A DNA stretch of 64,000 bases from Brassica napus (lineage: Eukaryota > Streptophyta > Magnoliopsida > Brassicales > Brassicaceae): positions 25,792,098-25,856,097 of the forward strand of contig NC_063439.1 in NCBI RefSeq assembly GCF_020379485.1. Direction: 5' to 3'. The position numbers and the translations under genes are program-made. Of the stretch, positions 1-11,089 are shown one piece after another. The first letter of the stretch is position 1, and each line of letters starts with the position of its first letter. The notes beneath the pieces are model-generated. The model did no database searches. It was given only the letters and a program-made list of their open reading frames with translations, and was not told where the DNA came from.

Positions 1-395
1 AGAAACAGAACGCATTATGACCCCATGGCATGATTTCACATCAGTTTAGCTCTTCTATCTCAAAATTAAATCAAAACCTTTTAAAATTAAATCAAATTTG
101 TGTTCGTTATTTAGAAATCAACAATTTAAATTAAAAAATATATATTCAAGGATCTAGTCCTTTATTCATCCGGATGAAATTTAATTATGACTTACAAACA
201 CATGATATATTCTCAATAAAATTAATCTAATAAAGATGTGTAAAATATATATTCATTTCTTCAAATATACATCTAATCAGTTTGTTAAAAAAATTAATAT
301 ATACATTCAAATACGTCCTTTTAATTTCCAGCATTGTCAGTTTTGTTATCTATATAGTATTTATAACCATTTCACTGAAATAATTTTGTAAAACT
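1..395. other. AT-rich 5' flank, no gene seen
   Basis: This stretch has no supported coding region. It is AT-rich and ends in the probable core promoter of the LEA-like ORF, with a TATATAG string at 351-357 about 40 bases before the GTG at 396. Confidence 0.5.
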
Positions 396-818
396 GTGTC
401 ACACCCACGCACAAATGAAAGAGAGAAAGCTTCCGAGTACGTGAAGGAGAAAGGAAGCGAAGTTGGACACTTGACTGCACATGAAGGACAAGAGGTTTTA
501 GATCACATACAGAGAGCAAAATACTACTTTATGGAGAAAGCTGGTGTAGCCATGGACATGCTGACTGAAAATGCTCACATAGCTTCAGATTTTGTGGCGG
601 AAAAAGCCAATGTGATGGAGGAAGAAGCTGTTTCAATTACAGAGAAAGCCAGAGATTTCGTAGTTGAAAAAACAGGTGAAGCTAAAGATTTCATTGTCGA
701 AAAAGCTGGTGAAGTCAAAGAGTTGGCGACGGATATGAGCAAAAAAACGGCTATATACGTTGGAGAGAAAGCTGCTGAGGCAAAAGAAGCGATATTACCT
801 CCAAAAACTGAAGAATAG
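396..818 (+). pseudogene. LEA-like protein ORF lacking an ATG start
   Basis: The frame stays open for 140 codons and encodes a very hydrophilic, Lys/Glu/Ala-rich helix-former. It has repeated 11-residue-like units such as EKAGEVKEL, EKTGEAKDF and EKAAEAKEA, the signature of group 3 LEA proteins, which protect membranes and proteins during drying. The collinear Arabidopsis gene should be the LEA-domain gene next to ACR5 (AT2G03740 region). The frame begins at GTG (396), read as Met-Ser-His only if it were ATG. The upstream in-frame codon at 381-383 is a stop, and the first in-frame ATG is codon 46 (position 531). An ATG at 415 is out of frame. No good splice acceptor lies between 384 and 415. 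A TATA-like box is at 351-357. I infer a lost start codon, or a short product from 531. An undetected 5' exon is the alternative. Confidence 0.55.
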
Positions 819-1139
819 ATTGTATTTGTTTGGATCCCTAACGTCTAAACAAATACAAGATGTTGATATACAAACTATACTTTTTTATCACGTAAGAATA
901 AAAAAACCGTTATAATCAGTGGTTTATCTTTTAAGTGAAAATTTGAATTCGAATATATTTGCAAAATAAGCCATACACAGTTATGTTGGTCGTTCCCGGT
1001 TCTCAGATGTACATTGGGAACCCTATACATATAAATAAATTTGAGGCAGTAATGTATTTTATTTTTATTGTGTGAGAATATATTGATACATAAACTTGGT
1101 GATTAGTAGTACTGGCATACTTGCTGTTTAATCATTCAA
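819..1139. other. 3' flank of LEA-like ORF
   Basis: Non-coding AT-rich sequence between the LEA-like stop codon and the Helitron boundary. It probably holds the 3' UTR; nothing else was recognised. Confidence 0.4.
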
Positions 1140-2021
1140 CTAGATTCTGACCCGCCCTTCAAAAGGGCGGGTATATTTTTTTTTATATTTTTTTAACATT
1201 TAATTTTTATATTTATGTTTTTAATCATATTTGTGTTTTTTATTATAATCATATTTTTGTTTTTCTTATAATCATATTTAATTTAAATTTTGATAGATGT
1301 ATTAGTTTTAAATATGTCAAGTTGCATAACTATACACTATGCTATATGTATTTCAGAAATTATTTTTAAACTTATGCCTAAGTTTGTAACATATTATATT
1401 TTCTTAATAGTTATCTAACATAATTAGTCAAAAATATTCGTATTAAAAAACCAATTTTGGAATCAACCGGAAAATCAAGTCCCGTACTCTATTAGACATG
1501 AACTATATACCCGAACAACAAACCCGCCCCAACCCACCTCGAAGAAGAACAAACAATTTTTTTTTGAAAAATGTGAAAAAATAATTTTAATATGTTCTGT
1601 TAAATATATATTACATTGTAAGTATATTAATTTTATATGTTTAGGGTTGTATTAATTTCATTTTTAACATTTTAATTTTTTAAAAACTGTTTTATAAATT
1701 TAATTTAATTATTATGCCAAATTCTTGTGTAATTATTAAGCAAGTTTATTCTTTACATCAATCCATATTCTTTTATAATAAAAATGCGTATTTTTAGTTA
1801 ACCAGATTTAAAATGAAATAAATAAAGTTCTAAGAAAAAAAGAAAGTTATGGGTTCCTAGAATTTAGGGGAAAAAAAAGAAGAGGTTACGTAAGAGGAAG
1901 AAATATGTAGATTTAGATGTAGTTATATAAGAGTTAGTTTATTTTTAAAGTAGATTATGGAGAAATAGTTGTTGGACTAAACCTATATCAATGGGTCACA
2001 CTTCTGTTTTAATAGAATAGA
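1140..2021 (-). mobile_element. Non-autonomous Helitron, minus orientation
   Basis: On the minus strand the element starts with TC (TCTATTCTATTAAAACAG, complement of 2004-2021) and ends with an 8-bp GC-rich hairpin (ACCCGCCC...GGGCGGGT, about 1149-1172) followed by six bases and CTAG (1140-1143). It sits between a host A and T, the expected Helitron target. There is no target duplication and no coding capacity. Length is 882 bp. The 5' end resembles that of the Helitron at 47499-48801, so the two are probably one family. Confidence 0.8.
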
Positions 2022-2294
2022 TTACAGTTCTTAGAGTATTATATATTCAAAACATATGCAATTTAAAGAAACACAATAGTTTAATTCTTACCTTTTTGTG
2101 TCAGCATGCCCATATGATTAAACCAAGAGTTGGTTGGTGAAAATGTCATTTCGAAGAGCAATTTATTATTTGATTGTGTCTGGTTTACATAAGAAAATAT
2201 TATGTCTCATCTTACCTTCTTTTACTAGTGCATATGCATAAATGTTTTTGCTTCTCGAAATATGAATCAAACTTACACTCTCAAATGAGCTTGT
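2022..2294. other. AT-rich spacer
   Basis: Short non-coding spacer between the Helitron 5' end and the RNase H-like fragment. I see no feature in it. Confidence 0.3.
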
Positions 2295-2525
2295 AAAAGT
2301 CGTGACGCTTTTATTTCTGAAGTGAAAGCTGGTCAGGCAATCATATCCACTAAATCTGAATAGTCAGTCTCCATTAGGATCGTGAAGAGTTGCCTATCTC
2401 TCACACACGATATTAACCAGAGCAATCATTCCATCTTGGCATGTAAAAGCTGAAAGATTTCTGCGGCAATCACGAAGTCTAATTGATTCAGCAGCCAGTC
2501 GGTTCCTAATACTCCATCCTAAATA
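2295..2525 (-). pseudogene. Degenerate RNase H-like domain fragment
   Basis: Read on the minus strand, short stretches such as RLAAESIRLRDC and LMETDYSDLVDMI resemble the C-terminal RNase H-like domain (RVT_3 type) found in plant non-LTR retrotransposon relics and small nuclease-like genes. The frame shifts between these blocks and contains an in-frame TGA after DMIA. No start, promoter or flanking element ends are visible. It is a dead fragment; family assignment is by pattern only. Confidence 0.4.
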
Positions 2526-4740
2526 CATGAATTTCTAACCACTAATAACCAGACGACCGTTGAATTAGTTACTAAAACAACTATGTTTTAAAAATGCCAA
2601 TTCGGATATTTATACAAATTTAAGTTATCTACAAGGTATAACTCTCGATATGTGTGATTGCGTTCTGAAAATAGATCAAGTTATCAACAATAATGTCGAT
2701 AAAACAAACGTTAATTCTTGTAAAAAATATTATCTGACCATCTGACATAAAACTAAACAAGTTAAAAAACGTTAGTTTCTGATGAGTCATACAAACACCA
2801 AGGACAACATTTATAAGAAAATATATGATTCAGTCTAAGTTGGCTTAGACTTTTCTCCAGTGTCACATTACTATGAATTCGAACCAAGGTTTCTATGTCG
2901 TACTTAGTAAAATTCGGTATATTTATAAGCAGTAAACCAAAGATATTAAACTCATAGGATACCACAAAACAGATAGTAAGCTCAGAAATTATCACTAATC
3001 GTATGTTTCAAAGTATCATAAGTAACAAGCTATTTTTTATGTTTTGTAGAAACACCCCTTTCGGACTTGTTTTTTTTTGTTTCTATTTTTATAAGAGTTT
3101 TGCTATTGTTTATTTTAGAATAGAGAGCTAAGGAGAGTATTTTAGAAGTTATGTATTAATAATGCATAAAAGGTAGAATTGAAGAAACAAGACAATGAGC
3201 AATGGAGATTCGTAGTAACATGCGGCCGGCATGGTCCCTCCTCTACGCATTTCTCTTCTACTAAAACATTTGACATTCTAAACGGCATGCTTTTCTCTTC
3301 CTTTATATTTTTTTATAACCCTTTTTCAATAGAAATATAAACACTAATCAAATTCAACTAGTGTTTTCCTGTTCTTAATTGATTTTTAAAAATACGTTTA
3401 TTGGAGGCATGTCAACGGGATTTGTGTTCGGTGACTTAAGATATCTCAGTCATCCAATATCTTTTTTATGCATACAACTTTTCACCTTAATTTACTTAAG
3501 CCTTCAGTTCATTCTATAAGTATATTACTATTCTATATCGAGTTTACAGATGAATTACTAAAATTAATAGGATTACATAAGGAGTTCATGTATAAATTAG
3601 TTGTTGATTTAAATCAACGTAATTTGTTGTTCACAAATTTACATTTACTCGAATCACGATGATTTAAAAATTAAAGACTTCATAATATCCACCAAATTTA
3701 ATGGGATATTTAGTGTGTAAACATGTGAAACATATTCCCTTAGATTATGGTCCTTGTTAACTGCATTAATGTTCATGTTCTTTGTTTTGCCGCTATGGTT
3801 GGATTCCACTCAATCCCAAACATCCAATATCTTTGGAGTGTATGAACACATGACATATTCGGCCAATTCTAGAAAACTTAGAAAATACTAGTTGATAACA
3901 AATTTAATTCTAAAACTAAAAGAAATTACTAGCTTCATAATTTTTTATGGTAATACAAGTTAGTAATTGTTTTCTTAAATATCCTTTGTCTAGTATTTTC
4001 TTACAATGTATTTTTCATATTCTTTTATTTTTGATCTATTAACCACAAGGTTGGTTATTTGATTTTTAAGATTAGAAGCCATAACTCAACTAGTTTGTTT
4101 TCAGGTACTTTGCTATTGGTTTGGCATGAAACTAAATTCTAATATGTATTACTAGTTGACAACAAAGAAATATTAGAATCCGAATCAACTGATGTGTATT
4201 TTTTTTAAGGCTTTGTATATGTTAATTTTCAATATCATTTGGTCTATTTTCTACTGTTAATTATTCATATGTCACCAAAATAATTAGTCTTTGTTCTCAT
4301 CCAAACACTCTAACTAATCTTCTAAAGTTGGAATGTAATAAGTCAAAAATTAATCGATTTGTTTCCCAATCGAAACTCCCAAAAGAATCTGTCTGTGATT
4401 TACTGCCCCAATTAAGAGTTATCAAGTAGGATCTACTTAACCGGCCGGTACACCTGTCTAATGTTATCCTGACAACCGAGGGCGGCTACTAACGTGCGCC
4501 AAGTGTATATATGACTAGACTCATCCTCATCACAATTTAACAAAAACAAAATAAAAGAGTGTTTCATCTGTGCAGGTATAGAGAGGAGAATCGTGTCGGC
4601 TGAATCTGTGTCAGAGACAGAGCATAGTGTGAAGTGTAATTGGATCTCCACTTCTTTTTTCCCCTTTTAGATTTTTATTATTTAATTAATTAATTAATTA
4701 TCTCTTTCTCTGAATATAAATTTAACAAACTTTCTCGTGA
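2526..4740. other. Gene-poor AT-rich intergenic region upstream of ACR5
   Basis: No coding region is supported here. Short ORFs at 2762-2995, 3468-3662 and 4433-4651 have no recognisable domain, and their composition matches AT-rich spacer. The proximal ACR5 promoter and 5' UTR begin near 4680-4800, with a pyrimidine-rich stretch after a (TTAA)n tract at 4680-4700. Confidence 0.4.
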
Positions 4741-5018
4741 TTTTGCAAAGTCTTCCTCTTCCTCCCAGAGAGATATCGATCATCAACAAACACAATCGAA
4801 TCGAGAATGGGTTCGTTGCTCCTCTCTCTCTCTCTGTTCTTCCTCGATGATTGATTGTTCAATTTTGAGTCTTTTGATTATGGGTTTGTTCAATTTCGAG
4901 TCTTTTGATTATGGGTTTGTTAAATTTCGAGTCTTTTCGTCATGGGTTCGTTTGTAATCGTGTTATAGGGTTTACTCTCTGTTTTGGTTTTAATTGGGTT
5001 TTGTTTTGTATCTTTCAG

Positions 5019-5030
5019 ATGCTTGCTTGA
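5019..5030 (+). promoter_or_regulatory. Short upstream ORF in ACR5 leader
   Basis: A three-codon uORF (ATG CTT GCT TGA) starts directly after a good 3' splice site (TTTCAG at 5013-5018) in the 5' UTR and ends 15 bases before the ACR5 ATG. An upstream leader exon around 4750-4810 with an intron to 5018 is likely. The uORF could lower translation of ACR5; this is inference. Confidence 0.4.
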
Positions 5031-5044
5031 GCTATTCATATCAT

Positions 5045-6729
5045 ATGGATGATGAGATTGCAAGGTTTATCAGAAGAGTTAATCCTCCAAAGTAAAATAT
5101 CTCCTGAACTTTGATCTTTGTTATGTTTTTTTTTTTCCAATTTAGACTTAGTTTTTTAATTTGATTATTATTTATTTTAGGGTTGTGATTGATAACGATG
5201 TCTACAAGAACGTCACTGTCATTAAGGTAACCTTCTCTGAGATTTCATTTTCACATTATTAGGTTTGGTTTTGTTGAGAAGTAAAAAATCAATTTTGATT
5301 TTGTGTTTTTGTTAGGTGGATAGTGCGAATAAACATGGGATTCTTCTGGAAGTTGTTCAAGTCTTGACTGATCTTAACCTCACCATCAAGAAAGCTTACA
5401 TCTCCTCTGATGGTGGCTGGTTCATGGATGTCTTCAACGTCACTAACCAAGATGGGAACAAAGTCACTGATGAAATAGTTCTTGATTACATCCGTAAAGT
5501 AAGTGTTGTTACCTCTTGTTTCTGTTCTGTTCTGTCAGGTTTGGTGATGTGATTCTTTAACTCTTTGTGTGTGTGATTGTTTGCAGTCTCTTGGCCCTGA
5601 TGAGTCTTCTTGCTACAGTCCGAGATCAACCATCGGTGTTAAACAATCTGTCGACTTCACCGTCATTGAGCTCACAGGAACTGACAGGCCCGGTTTGTTG
5701 TCCGAGCTCTGCGCTGTTCTAACCGACCTTCAATGCAACGTTGTCAACGCTGAGATCTGGACGCATAGAGCAAAAGCAGCGGCTGTGTTGCAAGTAACAG
5801 ACGAGGAAACCTCCTCTGCGGTTACTGATCCAGAGAGGTTGTCCAAGATCAGGAAGCTTCTTGGCTACGTGCTCACAGGCGGAAGCAGGAGCAGGAGATG
5901 TCGCGAACCCAAGACCACGGTTTCTTCTTCTCTCAACGCTGACCGTAAGCTTCATCAGCTGATGTTTGCGGATAGAGACTACGACGAGTGGGAGAATAAC
6001 GTTGATGATGAGGATAAGATTGGGAGAGTGGTTCCAGATGTGGATGTCTCCAACTTGCATGATTTGGATTACTCTATTGTGATGATCAAATGTAAAGACA
6101 GACCAAAGCTTCTCTTTGATACTGTCTTTACCTTGACGGATATGAAGTATGTGGTTTCACATGCCAGCATTGATGCTGAAGGCCCTGAAGCTTATCAGGA
6201 GTACTACATAAGACATACGGATGGATCTCCTGTGAAGTCTGAGGCAGAGAGACAGAGAGTGATCAAGTGTCTTAAAGCAGCTATTCAGAGAAGAGTCTTT
6301 GAGGTAAAAACTAAAAACATTGTTATGATCTCTGCTTTGGAGAAGAATGTTTGTTTGTGTTGTTGTTGGCTTTAACTTTTGTTTATATGTTGTTAGGGGT
6401 TGAAGCTTGAGCTTTGCACTTCGGATAGAGTTGGATTACTATCAGACGTGACTCGGATATTCCGTGAGAACAGTCTTACGGTGACAAGAGCTGAGGTGAA
6501 GACAAAAGGAGGCAAAGCGCTCAACACATTCTACGTGAGGGATGCTTCTGGTTATGAAGTTGATGCAAAGACCATAGATTCAATCAGACAAGTGATTGGT
6601 CAGAAGATACTTCAAGTCAAAGGGGGAAACACAGAGGTGAAACCGAGTTCTCCAGAATCTCAAACGGGGTTTCTCTTTGGGGTTTTCAAGTCGAGATCTT
6701 TCGTCAATTTCGGGTTGATCAGATCTTGA
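5045..6729 (+). CDS. ACR5: ACT-domain repeat protein ACR5
   Basis: Five coding exons with GT/AG borders: 5045-5091, 5181-5226, 5316-5498, 5587-6303 and 6397-6729, giving about 441 residues, close to Arabidopsis ACR5. The start MDDEIARF is the first ATG in frame after the uORF. The protein carries four ACT folds: near residues 35-110 ([14 protein letters not shown]), 118-200 ([17 protein letters not shown]), 255-335 ([16 protein letters not shown]) and 345-420 ([16 protein letters not shown]). ACR proteins are GlnD-like uridylyltransferase-sensor relatives without a catalytic domain and are thought to bind amino acids or related ligands. All exons are open and phases join correctly, so the gene looks functional. 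It lies in the same order beside LEA, MRH6 and SEP4 as in Arabidopsis AT2G03730. Confidence 0.93.
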
Positions 6730-8040
6730 ACATAGTGTTACTCTTTTATCTGTAAATGACAGTAAGTAGCAGTGCATTGTGTGAATGTGTAGTACAAGAA
6801 GAAGCTGCTTTTAGAACATCAAAGTTTAGATTCTTACAGGGCTTTTTAAAGTAAATTCTTGTGTACTTTTACATTTGGTGGATTGTATATAAAATTGGAT
6901 TACAATCACTTTCCATAAGATTTTCTTTTGACTGGCTCTGTTGAAACATATTTTTTCAGGCGGCCATAGAATTTTATTATGGGGTTACTGTTCATAATTA
7001 GCAAACAAGTTGGCATAAAATTATAAGTATTGAATTCTAACTTTGAGCCAAAAAGTCAAAGGAATGTGGTTTCATGATCATCGTTGATTGGTGTGCCACA
7101 CCTCTGACCATGACATTTCCCATGTGTCTCTCCTTCTATCCATAACTTTTAATCGTTTGTTTATGAAAAAAATCAAAATTGATAAAAACTTGGACCAATG
7201 GACTTCACTTATTTGTTGTGAAAATGTATATTTGCCTTAACGATCATTTTCATCTATTTTTGGACGGCAAGATATCATATACTTTTATTTTGTCTGAAAT
7301 AATGTCATTGGTCCCAACAAATACCAAAAGCGACAGAAAATCTGAGAGGGCTCTACAAAATTGTGTCAGACAACAAAACACCAACTAAAGCCAAACCAGA
7401 GAAAGAACGATACCAACTAAAATGAGTAAGAAACCGAAAGAGACACAAATAAAAAAAAAAATTCAAGTACATTATGGTGCCAATAGTGATATACATCATA
7501 CATCTATGTCAATTAGGATCGTCCATTCTCTAAATTTATCAACATGTATTTATAGAACAAAACAGAACAGGTATAATACTTCTTTATTTTTGTCAAAATC
7601 AGGTATAATACTTTCAAATGCAAAAACATATTTGAGGTCACATTCTTGAAATCTTGGTAGATTATTCAAATCGCTTAGAGGTCCATTCTCTCCCATCACG
7701 CCACGTCACATGCATGGAACAAATCGAAAAGAAATATTCCCTTGTTTTGTCTTTTTATTATCACATACAAACATATTCATAAACTTTTGAGATAATAATA
7801 GCTTAGATCAAACACGTATAAGTTTGTTCCAAAGCCAAATGATAATTTGAAACTGTATGATTTGATTAATTTTCAAAATACAAAAAATTTCATTATACCA
7901 CTCATATTCTTCCCTAGGGAAGGAAACCCAGTCGACTCCAAACGGAACGGTGCCATTGTACAAACTCATAGTTAAGACGTCTTCCTAGTAAATTGAAATG
8001 AGAATTTAATTTCATCTAATAAATCGTTTGGTATCGCATC
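6730..8040. other. Intergenic region
   Basis: It holds the ACR5 3' UTR (to about 6900), then AT-rich sequence. ORFs at 7179-7388 and 7422-7649 are low-complexity and unsupported. I see no element ends. Confidence 0.4.
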
Positions 8041-8046
8041 TACAAC

Positions 8047-8062
8047 TATAAATCACATGCAT
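8047..8062 (+). promoter_or_regulatory. TATA box and RY-like motif
   Basis: TATAAAT starts at 8047, and CATGCAT (8056-8062), a seed-type RY element, follows at once. They precede the small gene at 8117. The RY motif here could be chance because it overlaps a possible upstream ATG (8057). Confidence 0.3.
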
Positions 8063-8116
8063 CACTTCTTTTCCAAAGAAAAAAGTAAATCTTTGAAATT
8101 GCATCATCTTATCAAA

Positions 8117-8326
8117 ATGAGCGACGACGAGAAAAGAGATACTTCAGTCTTTGAAATTGCCATGGCGGTCATAGGTGTCGTTGGAGCCGTTGCTGGCTTG
8201 TTCTCCGGGATGGGATCAGGACCCCAAACGAAGACTATGAAGGCTCCCGGTAAGGATGGTCGGATTTTCAGGAATGCTTTCGAGAGCGACCCGAAAGGGT
8301 ATTTCCAGAACCTGCGTAAGAAATGA
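8117..8326 (+). CDS. Small protein with Gly/Ala/Val hydrophobic segment
   Basis: A 69-residue ORF in one exon. It begins MSDDEKRDTSVFEIAMAV, has a hydrophobic segment (residues about 13-35, AMAVIGVVGAVAGLFSG) and ends in a basic, hydrophilic tail (PKGYFQNLRKK). The same frame also has an ATG at 8057, which would add 20 mostly basic residues; I prefer 8117 because its context AAAATGAGC is good and a TATA box lies 70 bases upstream. The hydrophobic stretch could be one membrane helix. I do not recognise the family, and codon use looks like a real gene. Function unknown. The next gene (9805) also makes a tiny Ala/Val-rich protein, so the two may be diverged relatives, but they do not align clearly. 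Confidence 0.6.
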   Translation: MSDDEKRDTSVFEIAMAVIGVVGAVAGLFSGMGSGPQTKTMKAPGKDGRIFRNAFESDPKGYFQNLRKK

Positions 8327-9700
8327 ATATGTTTGATGATGTATGTGGGACTAGTACTTCAGATTTCTACTATATGATGAAACAATAAGAATAATGACAA
8401 TAATAGCTAGGGTGATCATGGTATGTCATATGAACCTTGTTATGATCGTTATGCAATAACGAAGTTTAATCTATTTTGCTCTGCTTATCATCAACATCCA
8501 TCGATAATATGTTAAAATACGAACGGCACATAAAAGCTAGTCATGAATTTTTTTTTTTTGGTCCAATATAAAATGAGCGATCAATCGAACCAGATATATA
8601 AGAAACCAAGATGTTTACTTAGTTTAGGACAATTTTGAGTGCCGACGTTACGACGTATTCTACTCATCCCCCACGCGTTTACGAAAAAAAAAAAGCGCTG
8701 ATGGTCGTTCAAACTGAACCTTTAGAATTTTTACTATATTATGTTTAAAATCTTTGCTGACAAGACACCAAGTCATTAAGTACTTTGTGTAAAATATTTT
8801 GATTTCAAAAAAAAAAATTAAATCTTTTTTTGGCACAAAAATTGAAATCTAAATGTTAAAGAAAAAAGTAAAACTAATATTAATGAAAAGGGAACTATGT
8901 ATATGATCTTTTCTCCTTTCACCTCTTCAAGAAATGCTACCGTGAAGCCATTATTCCAAGACTAACATCTTTTTGTGTTTATATGTATATAACTCATGAT
9001 TCAAGAAAGTATTAACCCTCATTTATTTTCTTCTTACCTTGTCGATTATTATTCTAAAATTGTTTATATTTTTAGAGAGATACCATAAGATATCAATACA
9101 ATTTTAAATCATAAAAATCTCCAATGATCAAAATAAGTTTTACTAAATACATATAACTAAGATTAACTAATTTAATCATAGATTTTTGGAGGGAGAGGAG
9201 GATGGGGTTTAGGATTTAAAAATTAAAATATATTTTTTTAACTTTTTTATAAAAGAACTTTCAGATTTCGAAATAAAATTTCAAAAAAGAAGATTGAAAA
9301 AAAAATCGGAAAAGGTTTCAAATATAGAATAAAGTTTTTTTCGAAAAATATTATTTATTTTTATTATTTATTTAAATGTTTATTAAGTATAATTTTCATT
9401 TACCTTCAAGACTTTTTTTGATATTTTTTTCTCCGCTTGTGTTTATTCGGTCAAAAATGTATTTTAGGAGATTTACCCGTATCTTTAATCGATACATTAT
9501 ACATACAACTATGTAAGTATAAATTCCCACGCTTCTTTAAGAGGCTAATTAATTCTTTCGTCTCTCTAAGAGTCTCTTGCTAGAATTAATTACTCACACC
9601 ATAATCATCAAATTACGATTCAAACATTTTAAGCCTCCTAGAAAATTGAGTTATCTTGTAAAATGTAGTCAACTTTCGAACCCCGATAAAAATATTAATA
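8327..9700. other. AT-rich intergenic region
   Basis: No coding region or element ends are supported. It contains several A/T homopolymer runs (for example 8680s, 8805-8820, 9300). Confidence 0.4.
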
Positions 9701-9710
9701 TCCAGTTCAA

Positions 9711-9720
9711 CTATATAAAT
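9711..9720 (+). promoter_or_regulatory. TATA box of the small TAV-repeat gene
   Basis: CTATATAAAT lies about 85 bases before the ATG at 9805, a normal distance for a plant TATA box with a short leader. Confidence 0.45.
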
Positions 9721-9804
9721 CCCATGAACGAAATAGTTTTATCAAAAAAAGAAGCAACAACTAATTTGCGCACAGAATAGAAAAAGAAGAAAAATATAAC
9801 AAAC

Positions 9805-9963
9805 ATGAGTTTTTTCGATTTTGTTGCTACTGCAGTAAGCGTATGTACTGCTGTTACGGCAGTAAGTGCTGCAGCAACTGCCGTTGGTGTTGTCGGTACC
9901 GCCGTTGCTGTTGCCGGAGCTGTCACGGCCGTCAACGATGCTGCACAAAAGATTAACAAATGA
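9805..9963 (+). CDS. 52-residue Ala/Val/Thr repeat small protein
   Basis: The ORF starts MSFFDFVATAV and ends NDAAQKINK. Between residues 8 and 43 it is built almost only of Ala, Val, Thr and Gly, with TAV recurring six times at 5-7 residue spacing. The pattern suggests a helix or membrane-inserting segment. The codons for the repeats vary (GCA, GCT, GCC, GCG; GTA, GTT, GTC), so the protein sequence, not just the DNA, seems to be kept. Good start context (AACATGAGT) and an upstream TATA box support it. Too short for standard gene finders. I do not recognise it. It could be a small stress-induced membrane peptide, but that is speculation. Confidence 0.5.
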   Translation: MSFFDFVATAVSVCTAVTAVSAAATAVGVVGTAVAVAGAVTAVNDAAQKINK

Positions 9964-10142
9964 TGAATGATCTTTATACGAAAGACGGGGTTTGCAAGGG
10001 TGACTGAATAATGATTCGAGTTGAATTCTACATTTCTACTTCCTCTTATTTTGTAATGTTTTATCTTTTTTTTTGTTTGTTTAAGTTTATTTATGTTATC
10101 TATCTGCAAAACTTTTAATCAATTGCTTTTTATCTGTTTTTA

Positions 10143-10393
10143 GAGCATCTCGAATGTATAACTCCATTTTTTCCTCCAAAATGGAGTAAAAATAAAAATG
10201 GAGTAAAATTACTCAACTCTACTCTATTTTCCACTCTATAATGGAGTGATGAACAAACAAAAAATAGATTACTCCATTTATGGAGTACATTTTATTATGG
10301 AGTGAAATATGAAGTTGGTTTGAAACATTCTTTACTCTATATTCACTTTTACTCCATTTTAGAGGAAAAAATGGAGTAGGGATAAAGATGCCC
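10143..10393. mobile_element. TTA-flanked MITE
   Basis: A 251-bp element flanked by TTA (10140-10142 and 10394-10396), with terminal inverted repeats beginning GAGCATCT / GGGCATCT. Inside, copies of ACTCCATTTT and AAAATGGAGT in both orientations make it strongly foldback-prone. It has no coding capacity. TTA/TAA duplication and GAGCATC ends fit Tourist (PIF/Harbinger) MITEs. Confidence 0.7.
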
Positions 10394-11089
10394 TTACAAT
10401 TTATATGCAATATTTTGCATATTAGTTGAATAATTTAAATTTAGATAAAATATTGCTTTAACTTTTGTGCAAGACAGTAAATCTTATAATAAGGAATGGA
10501 GTATTCTTCAATGAAAATTGAAATGTTACATTTTTTAATCTCTCTCAAGTCTCAACTGATGCCTTTATGATCGTCAAGCTTTGTGCACTCTTTTAAGGTG
10601 ACAATAAACTAGTTTAACTATTGACCATGAGACCATTGATCAACTCATGCCTTATTCAGAGTCCGTATTTTTAGTAAATGCAGATAATAGTCTGTTAAAA
10701 ATCGCTAGACAAGTGTTATCAACGATATGGCGATCGATACATCAAAACATTTTAAGACAAATATTAAATTGAAAACTGAAATAAAAAAATTTCCAAAAAA
10801 TTTCGACTAGTTTTTTTCTGTTTGCCTAACTACAGGTTGTGTATGCATGAAGAATGCTTCTTAGCTTATTATATTATAATTAGCTTTTTTTAAGTAATAA
10901 CACAATAACAAATATAATGAAAACTGAAGTCTTTACACTCTTGTTCTTTTTCTTTAGAGCAGCAGTACATGATAGAGAACAATCATATCCATGAACACAT
11001 CAAAAGAAAGCAATAAAGATCATTTCAATTAACAAAAGACAAAAGAGAAAAGGATTTTGATTTAAGATGTGTGATAGCAATAATAAAAA
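10394..11089. other. Intergenic region downstream of MRH6
   Basis: Nothing coding is supported; the MRH6 3' UTR probably occupies about 10930-11089. Confidence 0.35.
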
